Source: Anaerolinea sp. (GTDB lineage Bacteria > Chloroflexota > Anaerolineae > Anaerolineales > Villigracilaceae). From it: 6,511 nt of DNA. Position numbers and translations under genes: made by a program. Below are positions 1 through 6,511 of the stretch, piece by piece (position 1 is the stretch's first letter; every line of letters starts with the position of its first letter). Location of the stretch: NCBI GenBank assembly GCA_020720965.1, contig DYNS01000178.1, forward strand, positions 1-6,511, written 5' to 3'. The notes under the pieces are model-generated. The model searched no databases. It saw nothing but the letters and a program-made list of their open reading frames with translations, and was not told where the DNA came from.

Positions 1-3000
1 CCCGGCAACTGGAATTGACCGGTTTGCGGGTCGTAGGCGGCTTGGCGTACAACTTCATCGGCGGAGTGTTGTTGGATGGGGTGCAGGCTGTAGGCGGCTT
101 GCAGGTCTGCCGAGGCGAAGGAGACGCTTTGCGGCGCGGCGTTGAGGAAGACGAGGATTTCCGCGTAGCGCGGGTCGCGCCCGGTTGTGTCTTGCAGGCG
201 CATCACTATTAGCCCTGGGGTTTGGTCTTTGCCAGTGTTGAGGAAGGTGAGGCTTTGCTGAATCTCTTGCGCGGTTTGTAGGCGGAAGAGCGGCGAGCTT
301 TTGCGAATTTGAAGATATTCCTGGAATACGGCGGCGCTGAAGGTGATTTCGGCTTTGGTGGCGCGTAGGGCGGGGTTTGCCAGCAGGCTGCCGAAGCTTT
401 CCCAGCGCTCACGTCCTTCGGGGGGCAAGCCAACGCCCCAGTTGTTGCTTTCGTAAGTCCAATCCAGGCGGTTGAACCAGTCGCCGGAGTTGTAAGAGTT
501 GCGGTCCAGCGATTTGGAGCGGAGCAGGTCGTCTCCGGCGTGGAAGAAGGGGATGCCCTGGCTGAAGGCGACTACGCTGAGGGCGAGGTTGTTCATCCGC
601 ACCCGGTCTTGCAGGGTGGCGGAGGCGGGGGCTTTGAGTTGGATGGCATCCCAGAGAGTTTCGTTGTCGTGGGCGGAGGCGTAGAGGATGTTTTCTTGCG
701 GGTCCAGCGTGTAACCAGTGGGTGCGCCGCCGTAGAGCAGTCTTTCGCCGGGGAGGCTTTCGCCGGTGGCGCGGGTGATTTGGAATTCTTTGAGGTTGCC
801 TGCCATGCCCAGGCGAATCCAATCGGTGTAGTTGAAGAGTTGACGTTTTTGGGCATCTTCGCGGCGGGTTTCGCTTGGGTTGGGGCTAAAGAACAGCCCG
901 GTGGCAAAACCTTGTTCGGCGGGGTCGCCGAAGGGGTTGCCGCCGCGCACGCCATCGCGCAGACGGTCGTTGAAAACGCCAATGCCGCTGCCGCCGATGT
1001 TTTGTTGGCTGGCGTTGATTCCGCGTGCGTTTTTGGCAACTTCGCCAAAATCCCAGCCTTCGCCGTAAATGTAGATGGCTTTTCCGTCCACGCCGTCTTT
1101 TTCCAGGGTCAGACTATCCAACGCGGCGCGAACTGCCTGCATGTCTGCAAGCATGTGATGCCCCATCAGGTCAAAGCGGAAGCCATCCACCTTGTATTCT
1201 TTTGCCCAGAGCAGGATGGAATCCACCATCAGTTTTTGCATCATGGCGTGTTCGCTGGCGGTGTTGTCGCAGCAGGTGCTGCGTTCCACCGTGCCTTCGC
1301 CATTGAGGCGATGGTAGTAACCGGGGACGACTTTGTCTAGCACGGAGTTGGCGGCTTGCCCGCTGGCGTTGGTGTGGTTATAGACGACATCCATCACCAC
1401 CCTTAAGCCGGAGTGGTTGAGCGCCTGCACCATCTGACGGAATTCCAGCGTCCTTGGGCTGCCCTGCGGATTGACGCTGTAACTGCCCTCCGGGGCGCTG
1501 TAGTGGAGAGGGTCATAGCCCCAGTTGAAGCCATCCGCGCCGTTGATGGCGGAGGCTGCCAGGGCTTGCTGCTCGGAGTTGGGCGGCAGGGCGGCAAGGG
1601 CGGCTTCGTCCAGGCTTTGCCAGGTGCTTTTGTCTTCGTTGACGCTGGCGATGTCGAAGGCGGGCAGTAGGTGAATATGAGTCAGCCCGGCGTTTGCCAG
1701 GGCGCGGAGGTGCTTCATGCCGTTGGAATTTTCCACCGTGAAGGCGGCGTAGGTTCCGCGCAGTTCTGCCGGGACGGTGGTGTCGGTGGCGCTGAAGTCG
1801 CGGATGTGCAGCTCGTAGAGGACGATGTCTTCTGGGGCTTGCAGGCTGGGTTTGGCGAGGGCATCCCAACCGGCGGGTTTGAGGCTGGGGTCTTGCAGGT
1901 TGATAATTTGGCTGTACTGACTGTTGGTGGAGAGGCTGACCGAATAGGGGTCTGTGACCAGGTTGGTTTCCAGGGCGTTGGTGGAGGGGGCGTAGACGCT
2001 GACTTCGTAACGGTAGAATGCCCCGTTCCAGTTTTCTGCGCCGGTGATGCTCCAAACGCCGGTGGTATCTTCTCTTTGCAGGGGCAGGATTTGGGTGGCG
2101 GGAGCATCTGGGGCATCGAAAAGGTGAATTTGAACCTTTTGAGCGGTGGGAGCCCATAAGCGCAGGGTGGGGATGGCATTGGCGTAGGTGATGCCGAGTT
2201 CGCCGGTGTAGGGGTAGAGTTCATCCAATACGCCGGGGATTTGCACGCCGGTTACGTCTATGACGTTGCCGGCCTGGTCGCGTGCCAGCAGGGCGAGTTG
2301 TCCGCGCAGGATTTGGCGGGCTTGCTCTGGGGTGATTTGGTTGAAGGTGAGGGCTGTGAGGCTGGCGAGGTGGGGGAATGCCTGGCGAAGTTCTTTGCTT
2401 GCGCCGCGTTTTTCATAGGTCAGGGGCAGGCTTGCGCCGCCTTCCACCCCGCTGGATGTGAGGGCGAGGCTGACATCTTCGGCGTAGTAGAGTTCGTATT
2501 GGACGGTGGAGGAGCCGGGCATATCGGTAAGGATGGTGTTAAGGCTTACCCAGTGGGCTTTTTGCTTGAGCAGGTTGCCTTTGGGCGCTCCGGTTGCGCT
2601 GATGGTGAGTTTTTGATTCATGGCATCGTATCCAAAGTAAATTTCGTCTCCGGTTTTAAGGACGGTAAAGGTTTGCTCTGGCGCTACAACCTGCCCGGCG
2701 GCTTGCAGTGCCAGGCTGTAGGTTCCGGCTTTTAGGGCGCGGGTGCTAAAGGCGAAGAGTGAATCGCCTTCCGGGTCTTGCAACCAGCCGCGCATACAGG
2801 CCGGGTCGTTGTTTGCCTGGCAGCCCAGTTGAGTCTGAAAGTCGCCGGTGGCAACCAGGATGGGGGTGTTGAAGTTATCTGCCACCCAGTGGGTTTTGTG
2901 GTCGTAGTAAAAAGTTACTTCGGTCGGTTCCGAAACGACCAGGGGAATGTCTGCCCCGCCGGGAGTGGCGTTCTGACCGTAGTTTTCGCTCCAACTGCCG

Positions 3001-3260
3001 TTGAGGGCAACCTTGTAGCGTGCGCCTTTTTTGTCGCCATCGTTGCCAGGTTGGATGAGGAAGGTCGCCTGCCACAGGTCATCTTCGGCATCGTAGGCGA
3101 GCAGGGTTTGGGCGCAATCCGGCTGCCAGTCGCCGGGGCAACCCAATTCGTCCTGATGTGTGCCGGGTAAGCCGACAATGATTTCCTGTGCCTGGGCGGG
3201 TTGGGACAGCAGGCTGGCGAGGAGGGTGAGGAGGAACAGGTAAGGGATGAGTTTTTTCAT
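1..3260 (-). CDS. pulA: Secreted type I pullulanase (GH13 alpha-1,6-glucosidase), C-terminus cut by window edge
   Basis: Hydrolyses alpha-1,6 branch linkages in pullulan, starch or glycogen-type glucans, outside the membrane. One uninterrupted frame of 1086 codons runs from ATG at 3260-3258 to the window edge. Residues 1-24 form a signal peptide: MKK, a Leu-rich core, then AQA before Q25. There is no lipobox Cys, unlike Klebsiella PulA. Domains in order: X25-type module (about 27-130), a degenerate second one (132-200), pullulanase N2-like region (205-330, with AHWV near 236), CBM48 (348-440, with LRLWAPTA), GH13 barrel (476-960), and a pullulanase-specific C-terminal domain (from about 970). 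The GH13 motifs are complete: FNWGYDP 578-584, DVVYNH 624-629, GFRFD with nucleophile D697, YGEGW with acid/base E734, and AHDN with H864 and D865. The C-terminal KSSPLF and FLNAAP segments match the PulA family, so only a few tens of residues should be missing. No Shine-Dalgarno precedes the ATG, but the signal peptide fixes the start. The histidine kinase lies 89 bases upstream. Confidence 0.96.
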   Translation of the reverse strand, partial: MKKLIPYLFLLTLLASLLSQPAQAQEIIVGLPGTHQDELGCPGDWQPDCAQTLLAYDAEDDLWQATFLIQPGNDGDKKGARYKVALNGSWSENYGQNATPGGADIPLVVSEPTEVTFYYDHKTHWVADNFNTPILVATGDFQTQLGCQANNDPACMRGWLQDPEGDSLFAFSTRALKAGTYSLALQAAGQVVAPEQTFTVLKTGDEIYFGYDAMNQKLTISATGAPKGNLLKQKAHWVSLNTILTDMPGSSTVQYELYYAEDVSLALTSSGVEGGASLPLTYEKRGASKELRQAFPHLASLTALTFNQITPEQARQILRGQLALLARDQAGNVIDVTGVQIPGVLDELYPYTGELGITYANAIPTLRLWAPTAQKVQIHLFDAPDAPATQILPLQREDTTGVWSITGAENWNGAFYRYEVSVYAPSTNALETNLVTDPYSVSLSTNSQYSQIINLQDPSLKPAGWDALAKPSLQAPEDIVLYELHIRDFSATDTTVPAELRGTYAAFTVENSNGMKHLRALANAGLTHIHLLPAFDIASVNEDKSTWQSLDEAALAALPPNSEQQALAASAINGADGFNWGYDPLHYSAPEGSYSVNPQGSPRTLEFRQMVQALNHSGLRVVMDVVYNHTNASGQAANSVLDKVVPGYYHRLNGEGTVERSTCCDNTASEHAMMQKLMVDSILLWAKEYKVDGFRFDLMGHHMLADMQAVRAALDSLTLEKDGVDGKAIYIYGEGWDFGEVAKNARGINASQQNIGGSGIGVFNDRLRDGVRGGNPFGDPAEQGFATGLFFSPNPSETRREDAQKRQLFNYTDWIRLGMAGNLKEFQITRATGESLPGERLLYGGAPTGYTLDPQENILYASAHDNETLWDAIQLKAPASATLQDRVRMNNLALSVVAFSQGIPFFHAGDDLLRSKSLDRNSYNSGDWFNRLDWTYESNNWGVGLPPEGRERWESFGSLLANPALRATKAEITFSAAVFQEYLQIRKSSPLFRLQTAQEIQQSLTFLNTGKDQTPGLIVMRLQDTTGRDPRYAEILVFLNAAPQSVSFASADLQAAYSLHPIQQHSADEVVRQAAYDPQTGQFQLP
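3189..3260 (-). other. Signal peptide of the pullulanase (residues 1-24)
   Basis: The first 24 codons give two lysines, a hydrophobic stretch LIPYLFLLTLLASLLS and an A-Q-A signal-peptidase I site before Gln25. No cysteine sits near the cleavage site, so the product should be released or held by its glucan-binding modules rather than lipid-anchored. The assignment is by eye; the cleavage position could shift by a few residues. Confidence 0.85.
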
Positions 3261-3349
3261 GTTGGGAGAAGGAGGAAAGTGGATGGAATATTTACCCCGA
3301 ATTGTACAGGCTTTTTGGCGTTTCGATGTGCGAACAGCCAATATCGAAT
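3261..3349 (-). promoter_or_regulatory. Spacer between kinase and pullulanase: possible promoter, no Shine-Dalgarno
   Basis: This 89-base gap is all that separates the kinase stop codon from the pullulanase start. On the minus strand it carries a good -10-like hexamer TACAAT at 3306-3301, but the hexamer 17 bases upstream (ACATCG) is not a -35 match. No purine-rich ribosome-binding site is seen before the ATG; the leader is pyrimidine-rich (TTTCCTCCTTCTCCC, 3278-3264). There is no intrinsic terminator with a T-run after the kinase. Read-through from the regulator-kinase operon is therefore possible, with or without a separate pullulanase promoter. Confidence 0.35.
3315..3341. repeat. Imperfect inverted repeat (hairpin) 8 bases after the kinase stop
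   Basis: TTGGC (3315-3319) pairs with GCCAA (3337-3341). Inside, TTCG (3322-3325) pairs with CGAA (3331-3334) around a five-base loop, and a symmetric 2x2 mismatch separates the two stems. As RNA it is a 5+4 bp hairpin; as DNA it is a 27-bp dyad that could hold a dimeric regulator. Bases after it on the minus strand are A-rich, not T-rich, so it is not a standard intrinsic terminator. It lies just upstream of the TACAAT hexamer of the possible pullulanase promoter. Confidence 0.4.
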
Positions 3350-4615
3350 TTAGGCTGCAAGGCTGGCAGGAATCTCGATGAAGAAGACGCTCCCGCGCCC
3401 CTCGCGGGATTGTACCCAAATGCGCCCGTTGTGCGCCTCCACAATGTGGCGGGCAATGGAAAGCCCCAGCCCGGTTCCGCCGCTGGCACGGGAGCGGTCG
3501 GTTTTGTAGAAACGCTCGAAGATGCGCTCTTGCTCCTCGTCCGGGATGCCTGTCCCGGTGTCGCTCACGCTAAAGAGCAGATTCTCCCCGGAAACTTCCC
3601 CGGCAATATGAATTTCCCCACCCGGAGGGGTGAACTTGATGGCGTTATGCACCAGGTTGATAAAAACCTGCTGTAAGCGCATGGGGTCCGCCACAATGTG
3701 AGGGAGCTTCTCTGCCCCGGCGGAACTGGTGAGCGCAACCCCGGCACGCTCTGCCTGGGTGGACATTCTCTCCGCCGCCTCGTGAATCAACATGGCGGGG
3801 GAGATTTCCTGCATCTGATACGGAACCTGCCCGGATTCGATGCGGGAGAGTTCCAGCAGTTCGGCGGTCATTTGGGTCAGGGCATCCACTTCGGTTTGGA
3901 TGCGGCTGAGGAAGCGGCGGGCGGCGGGCGGGTCTTCTAATGCGCCTTCTTGCAAGGTTTCGGTGAGGGCTTTGAGAGAGGCAAGCGGGGTGCGGAGTTC
4001 GTGCGAAATGTTGGAGATAAAATCGCGCCGGACGGTTTCCAGGCGGCGCAGTTTGGTAAAGTCTTGCACCAGAATGAGGGAGCCGCCGGTGTGCAGGTCT
4101 GGCAGGACGGTAATTTGTAAAAATTTGTGCGAGGCAGGCAGTTCCACCATCTTGGTTTGGATTTTGCCGTTGGCGCGGCATTTTTGCCAGGTTTCTACCA
4201 GGTGATGGTTGCGTAAGGCGGTAGTGACGGATTTTCCTTGCAGGGCGCTGCGTTTGCCAAACAGCTTTTCGGCGGCGGGGTTAAGGGTTTGCACCAACCC
4301 ATCCGAGTCTGCAATTAACATGCCGTCTGTAATCTGGTCCACAATGGCGGCGAGGCGGGTTCTTTCGGCGTTGGCTTCATCGTATTCATTTTGGCAGGCG
4401 GAGGCGACTTTTTGCAAGGCGGCGTAGAGAATCCCCAGGTCGGCGCTTTGCAGGGGCAGGTCTTCCATTTGGCGGGCGGGCTGCGGTTTTTGCCCGGCTT
4501 GCTGAAGGAAGGTGGTTATTTCGGCAATTTCGCGCTTTAGGCGGTAATGCCTCCAGCCCAGCCAAGCCAAACCGAGAACGCCCAAAACAAGAAGACTGAT
4601 GAGCATATCTTCCAT
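3350..4615 (-). CDS. PhoR-like sensor histidine kinase with one membrane segment and a PAS domain
   Basis: Autophosphorylates on a His and passes the phosphate to the response regulator encoded just upstream. The product is 421 residues, complete, ending IPASLAA. A single hydrophobic segment (about 4-21) is followed by basic residues (WRHYRLKR), a helical linker, and a cytoplasmic PAS domain (about 82-190, with IVDQITDGMLIAD and LNPAAEKLFG). The catalytic core is intact: H-box SHELRTP with phosphoacceptor H205, N-box FINLVHNAIKFTP with N320 and N324, G1 box DTGTG at 352-356, F box FERFY at 366-370, and G2 box GGTGLGLS at 379-386. There is virtually no extracytoplasmic part. ATG 4615-4613 is chosen because it follows the regulator stop by 6 bases and has GAAGG 10 bases upstream; Met4 is a less likely alternative. 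The layout is that of PhoR/WalK-type kinases, but no phosphate-transport genes are visible, so I give no gene name. Confidence 0.95.
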   Translation of the reverse strand: MEDMLISLLVLGVLGLAWLGWRHYRLKREIAEITTFLQQAGQKPQPARQMEDLPLQSADLGILYAALQKVASACQNEYDEANAERTRLAAIVDQITDGMLIADSDGLVQTLNPAAEKLFGKRSALQGKSVTTALRNHHLVETWQKCRANGKIQTKMVELPASHKFLQITVLPDLHTGGSLILVQDFTKLRRLETVRRDFISNISHELRTPLASLKALTETLQEGALEDPPAARRFLSRIQTEVDALTQMTAELLELSRIESGQVPYQMQEISPAMLIHEAAERMSTQAERAGVALTSSAGAEKLPHIVADPMRLQQVFINLVHNAIKFTPPGGEIHIAGEVSGENLLFSVSDTGTGIPDEEQERIFERFYKTDRSRASGGTGLGLSIARHIVEAHNGRIWVQSREGRGSVFFIEIPASLAA

Positions 4616-4621
4616 GCTACA

Positions 4622-5335
4622 TCAGCCTTCAAAACGGTATCCGCCGCCGCGCACGGTGACGATGCGGGTGGGGGTGGCGGGGTCTTTTTCTATCTTTTGG
4701 CGTAGCCAGCGCACATGCACGTCTACGGTGCGGCTGTCTCCGATGTAATCCCAGCCCCAAACCCGCTCCAAGATAAACTCGCGGGAGAGCATTTGCCCGC
4801 GATGTTCGGCGAAGAAGAGGAGTAGGTCATATTCCTGGGGTTTGAGGGCAAGCACGCCTTCGTCCAGAATAACCTCGCGCCGGGTGCGGTTGATGGAGAG
4901 AGTATCAAACAGGAGGGTATCCTGCTCTGGGGCGGAGGTCTTAATCTTGTTCAATTCCTCTCGTATAACCTGGGTGCGGCGCAACTGCGCCTTTACCCGC
5001 GCCATGAGTTCGCGCATGGAGAAGGGTTTGGTCAGGTAATCATCTGCGCCGATTTCCAAGCCTACGACCCGGTCAATTTCGTCATCCCTTGCAGTGAGCA
5101 TGAGGATGGGCGAGGCGAAGTTCTCGCGGCGCAGGGCTTTGCAGACTTCGATTCCGTCCAGTTCTGGCAACATAATATCCAGCAGAATCAGGTCTGGTTT
5201 CAGGCGGCGTGCCATTTCCAGGGCGGTGCGCCCGTTGGAGGCGGTTTCTGCCTGGTATCCCTGCTTTTGAATGTTGTAGGCGAGGGTTTCTTGCAGGGCG
5301 GGTTCATCTTCCACTATCAGGACGGTTTCGGGCAT
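4622..5335 (-). CDS. OmpR/PhoB-family response regulator
   Basis: DNA-binding transcription factor activated by phosphorylation, presumably by the kinase that starts 6 bases after its stop. The product is 237 residues, the normal length. The receiver domain (about 4-118) has the acidic pair E9-D10, phospho-acceptor D53 in LLDIMLPELDG, T81 in MLTAR, Y100 and K103 in YLTKPF. A charged linker (119-139) leads to a winged-helix effector domain (140-237) with LKPQEYDLL, a recognition helix around DSRTVDVHVRWLRQKI, and the closing hairpin VTVRGGGYRFEG. The start ATG 5335-5333 is supported by GAAGGA four bases upstream. It is the first gene of its operon, directly behind the terminator of the phosphorylase gene. 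PhoB/PhoP/WalR-type regulators all look like this, so the regulon cannot be named from sequence alone. Confidence 0.96.
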   Translation of the reverse strand: MPETVLIVEDEPALQETLAYNIQKQGYQAETASNGRTALEMARRLKPDLILLDIMLPELDGIEVCKALRRENFASPILMLTARDDEIDRVVGLEIGADDYLTKPFSMRELMARVKAQLRRTQVIREELNKIKTSAPEQDTLLFDTLSINRTRREVILDEGVLALKPQEYDLLLFFAEHRGQMLSREFILERVWGWDYIGDSRTVDVHVRWLRQKIEKDPATPTRIVTVRGGGYRFEG

Positions 5336-5339
5336 GGTT

Positions 5340-5345
5340 TCCTTC
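5340..5345 (-). promoter_or_regulatory. Ribosome-binding site of the response regulator gene
   Basis: GAAGGA reads on the minus strand four bases before the ATG at 5335-5333. The spacing is slightly short but workable. It supports this Met as the start, which also places the receiver-domain VLIVEDE strand at the usual distance from the N-terminus. Confidence 0.7.
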
Positions 5346-5361
5346 TTTACTCAGGCTCGAA

Positions 5362-5392
5362 ATGTTACCATAGGTTGTTTTTTGTCAGTTAA
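5362..5392 (-). promoter_or_regulatory. Possible promoter of the two-component operon
   Basis: After the terminator, the stretch upstream of the regulator becomes A/T-rich. On the minus strand it has a -35-like CTGACA (5388-5383) and -10-like TAACAT (5367-5362), 15 bases apart, which is shorter than ideal. TATGGT (5372-5367) is an alternative -10. A promoter must lie about here because the preceding transcript is terminated, but its exact elements are uncertain. Confidence 0.35.
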
Positions 5393-5406
5393 GGGATTGT
5401 TAAGCC

Positions 5407-5447
5407 AAAATAAAAAAAGCGACCGGGGAACCTCCCCCGGTCGCTTT
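5407..5447 (-). terminator. Strong intrinsic terminator after the phosphorylase gene
   Basis: A perfect 13-bp stem has arms at 5447-5435 (minus strand AAAGCGACCGGGG) and 5428-5416, closed by a six-base loop. On the minus strand a T-rich tail (TTTTTTTATTTT) runs into and past the second arm. The stem begins 12 bases after the phosphorylase stop codon. On the plus strand the stem is followed by only three T then CGG, so it acts in the minus direction. It separates transcription of the phosphorylase from the two-component operon. Confidence 0.95.
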
Positions 5448-5459
5448 CGGTCTGATGGG

Positions 5460-6511
5460 TTATTTGGGCAGGTAGAGCCGCTCGGTGTATTCTTTGAGCA
5501 TTCTGCGGGTGCTGAATTGTGGGGTGACGGTTCGCATGGCTTCTTTGACCCTTGCCAGCCACTTCACCGGGGCATCGTTGGCATCCCGGTCGTTGTAGTA
5601 GAGCGGGATGATTTCGTTTTCCAGGATGCGGTAGAGGTCTTCGGTGTCCTGTTCGTCCTGGGCTTCGTTGTCCAGGTCGGCATCCGGTCCAATTGCCCAG
5701 CCGTTTTGCCCATTGTAGGCTTCGCGCCACCAGCCATCCAGCACGGAGAAGTTGAGCGCTCCGTTGAGGGCGGCTTTCATGCCGGAGGTGCCGCTTGCTT
5801 CGTTGGGGCGGCGGGGGGTGTTCATCCACACATCCACGCCCTGTACGAGGTAGCGCGCCAGGTTCATGTCGTAGTCTTCCAAAAAGACGATGCGCCCGCC
5901 GTTTTCGGCTTTTTTGACCTTGCGGTAGACTTCCTGAATGAGCATTTTGCCGGGTTCGTCTGCCGGGTGGGCTTTACCAGCGAAGATGATTTGTACGGGG
6001 CGGTTGGGTTGGTTGATGATTTCGAGCAGGCGCTCGAATTCGCTGAGGGCAAGACCGGCGCGTTTGTAGGTGGCGAAGCGCCGCGCAAAGCCAATGGTGA
6101 GGACGTAGGGGTCTAACATCACGCCCCCGGCAATGACCTGCACCGGGTGGAACCCGCCTTTCAGCCAGCGCTCACGGGCGCGTTGTTCCATGTAAAAGAC
6201 CAGTTTGCGCTTAAGGTGTTTGCGAATTGCCCAAAGTTCCTGAGATGGGATGGAATCCATTTTTGCCCACAATTCCGGGTCGTCCACTCTATCCAACCAG
6301 TCTTTGCCGAAGTATTTTTCGTACATCACACGGATGCGCCGCGCCATCCAGGTTCCGGTGTGTACGCCGTTGGTGACGTGTGTGATGGGGACATCTGCTT
6401 CGGTTTTGGCGTTCCACAGGTGCTGCCACATGCGGCGGCTGACCACGCCGTGCAGTTCCGAGACGGCGTTGCGTCCGTCTGAGTTCCTTAGGGCGAGGAT
6501 GGGCATGGAGA
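5460..6511 (-). CDS. glgP: Alpha-glucan (glycogen) phosphorylase, GT35, C-terminal part
   Basis: Cytoplasmic PLP-dependent enzyme that releases glucose-1-phosphate from alpha-1,4-glucan chains using phosphate. The frame is open to the right edge; its first Met in the window (6506-6504) is internal, because the codon before it continues the family motif around LALRNSDGRNAVSELHG. About 350 C-terminal residues are present, and family members usually carry several hundred more. Numbered from that Met, THVTNGVH is at 42-49, GFARRFATYKRA at 139-150 (phosphate/substrate region), FAGKAHPAD at 175-183, and NEASGTSGMKAALNG at 235-249. K244 in that last motif is the expected PLP-binding lysine. The acidic stretch near 275-290, before LYRILENEIIPLYY, is as in the short bacterial/archaeal phosphorylase branch rather than the muscle/MalP branch. 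The gene ends with TAA at 5462-5460, immediately before a strong terminator, so it is last in its transcript. Confidence 0.94.
   Translation of the reverse strand, partial: SMPILALRNSDGRNAVSELHGVVSRRMWQHLWNAKTEADVPITHVTNGVHTGTWMARRIRVMYEKYFGKDWLDRVDDPELWAKMDSIPSQELWAIRKHLKRKLVFYMEQRARERWLKGGFHPVQVIAGGVMLDPYVLTIGFARRFATYKRAGLALSEFERLLEIINQPNRPVQIIFAGKAHPADEPGKMLIQEVYRKVKKAENGGRIVFLEDYDMNLARYLVQGVDVWMNTPRRPNEASGTSGMKAALNGALNFSVLDGWWREAYNGQNGWAIGPDADLDNEAQDEQDTEDLYRILENEIIPLYYNDRDANDAPVKWLARVKEAMRTVTPQFSTRRMLKEYTERLYLPK

Noticed and set aside
540..1340. 266-codon plus-strand open frame opposite the pullulanase barrel
   Set aside because: It lies antisense to the conserved GH13 core with all catalytic motifs intact on the minus strand. 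Its product is low-complexity (Gly/Ala/Val/Phe-rich) and unlike any family I recognise. It is explained by G/C-biased third positions of the real gene.
1671..2735. Plus-strand open frames of about 160 codons each (1671-2159 and 2241-2735)
   Set aside because: They are antisense shadows of the CBM48 and N2 regions of the pullulanase. I see no family motifs and no consistent ribosome-binding sites.
1..3260. Possibility that the pullulanase is broken or frameshifted
   Set aside because: Reading the minus strand codon by codon gives 1086 uninterrupted residues with every expected motif in order. Only the window edge truncates it.
5416..5447. Perfect palindrome read as a mobile-element end or operator
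   Set aside because: The T-rich tail on one side and its position 12 bases after a stop codon make it an ordinary intrinsic terminator.
5334..6116. 260-codon plus-strand open frame starting at the regulator's start codon
   Set aside because: It runs across the terminator and antisense to the PLP-binding core of the phosphorylase. It has no recognisable domain and is a shadow.
6504..6506. ATG near the right edge as the true start of the phosphorylase gene
   Set aside because: The frame continues past it to the window edge, the preceding codon has no ribosome-binding context, and the protein would lack the N-terminal half of the enzyme.

Overview
The window reads as a bacterial chromosome segment with every recognisable gene on the minus strand. 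Codon third positions are strongly G/C-biased. The protein set is a DUF3417-type alpha-glucan phosphorylase, a PhoR-like kinase with a single membrane segment, and a Klebsiella-PulA-like pullulanase that has X25-type modules and a non-lipoprotein signal peptide. This would fit a Chloroflexota (Anaerolineae-like) genome. That assignment is inferred from protein character alone; no rRNA or other taxonomic marker is present.

In the direction of transcription (right to left) the layout is as follows. (1) 6511-5460 is the C-terminal part of an alpha-glucan (glycogen) phosphorylase; its start lies beyond the right edge. (2) 5447-5407 is a very strong intrinsic terminator that closes that gene. (3) 5335-4622 is an OmpR/PhoB-type response regulator and 4615-3350 its partner PhoR-like histidine kinase, 6 bases apart and clearly co-transcribed. 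(4) 3349-3261 is a short spacer with an imperfect hairpin and a possible -10 element. (5) 3260-1 is a secreted multidomain type I pullulanase. It is open without interruption over 1086 codons and is cut by the left edge a few tens of residues before its expected C-terminus.

Functionally, the pullulanase should cut alpha-1,6 branches of pullulan, starch or glycogen-like polymers outside the membrane. The phosphorylase releases glucose-1-phosphate from alpha-1,4 chains in the cytoplasm. The two-component system lies between them and may be either a general PhoB/PhoR-like system or a local regulator of alpha-glucan use; the sequence does not decide. All catalytic residues that can be checked in the four proteins are intact.

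There are no tRNA or rRNA genes, insertion sequences, CRISPR arrays or other obvious mobile elements. The long plus-strand open frames are antisense shadows of G/C-rich minus-strand genes. I found no convincing undescribed system. The observations worth a second look concern gene arrangement, regulation and translation initiation.
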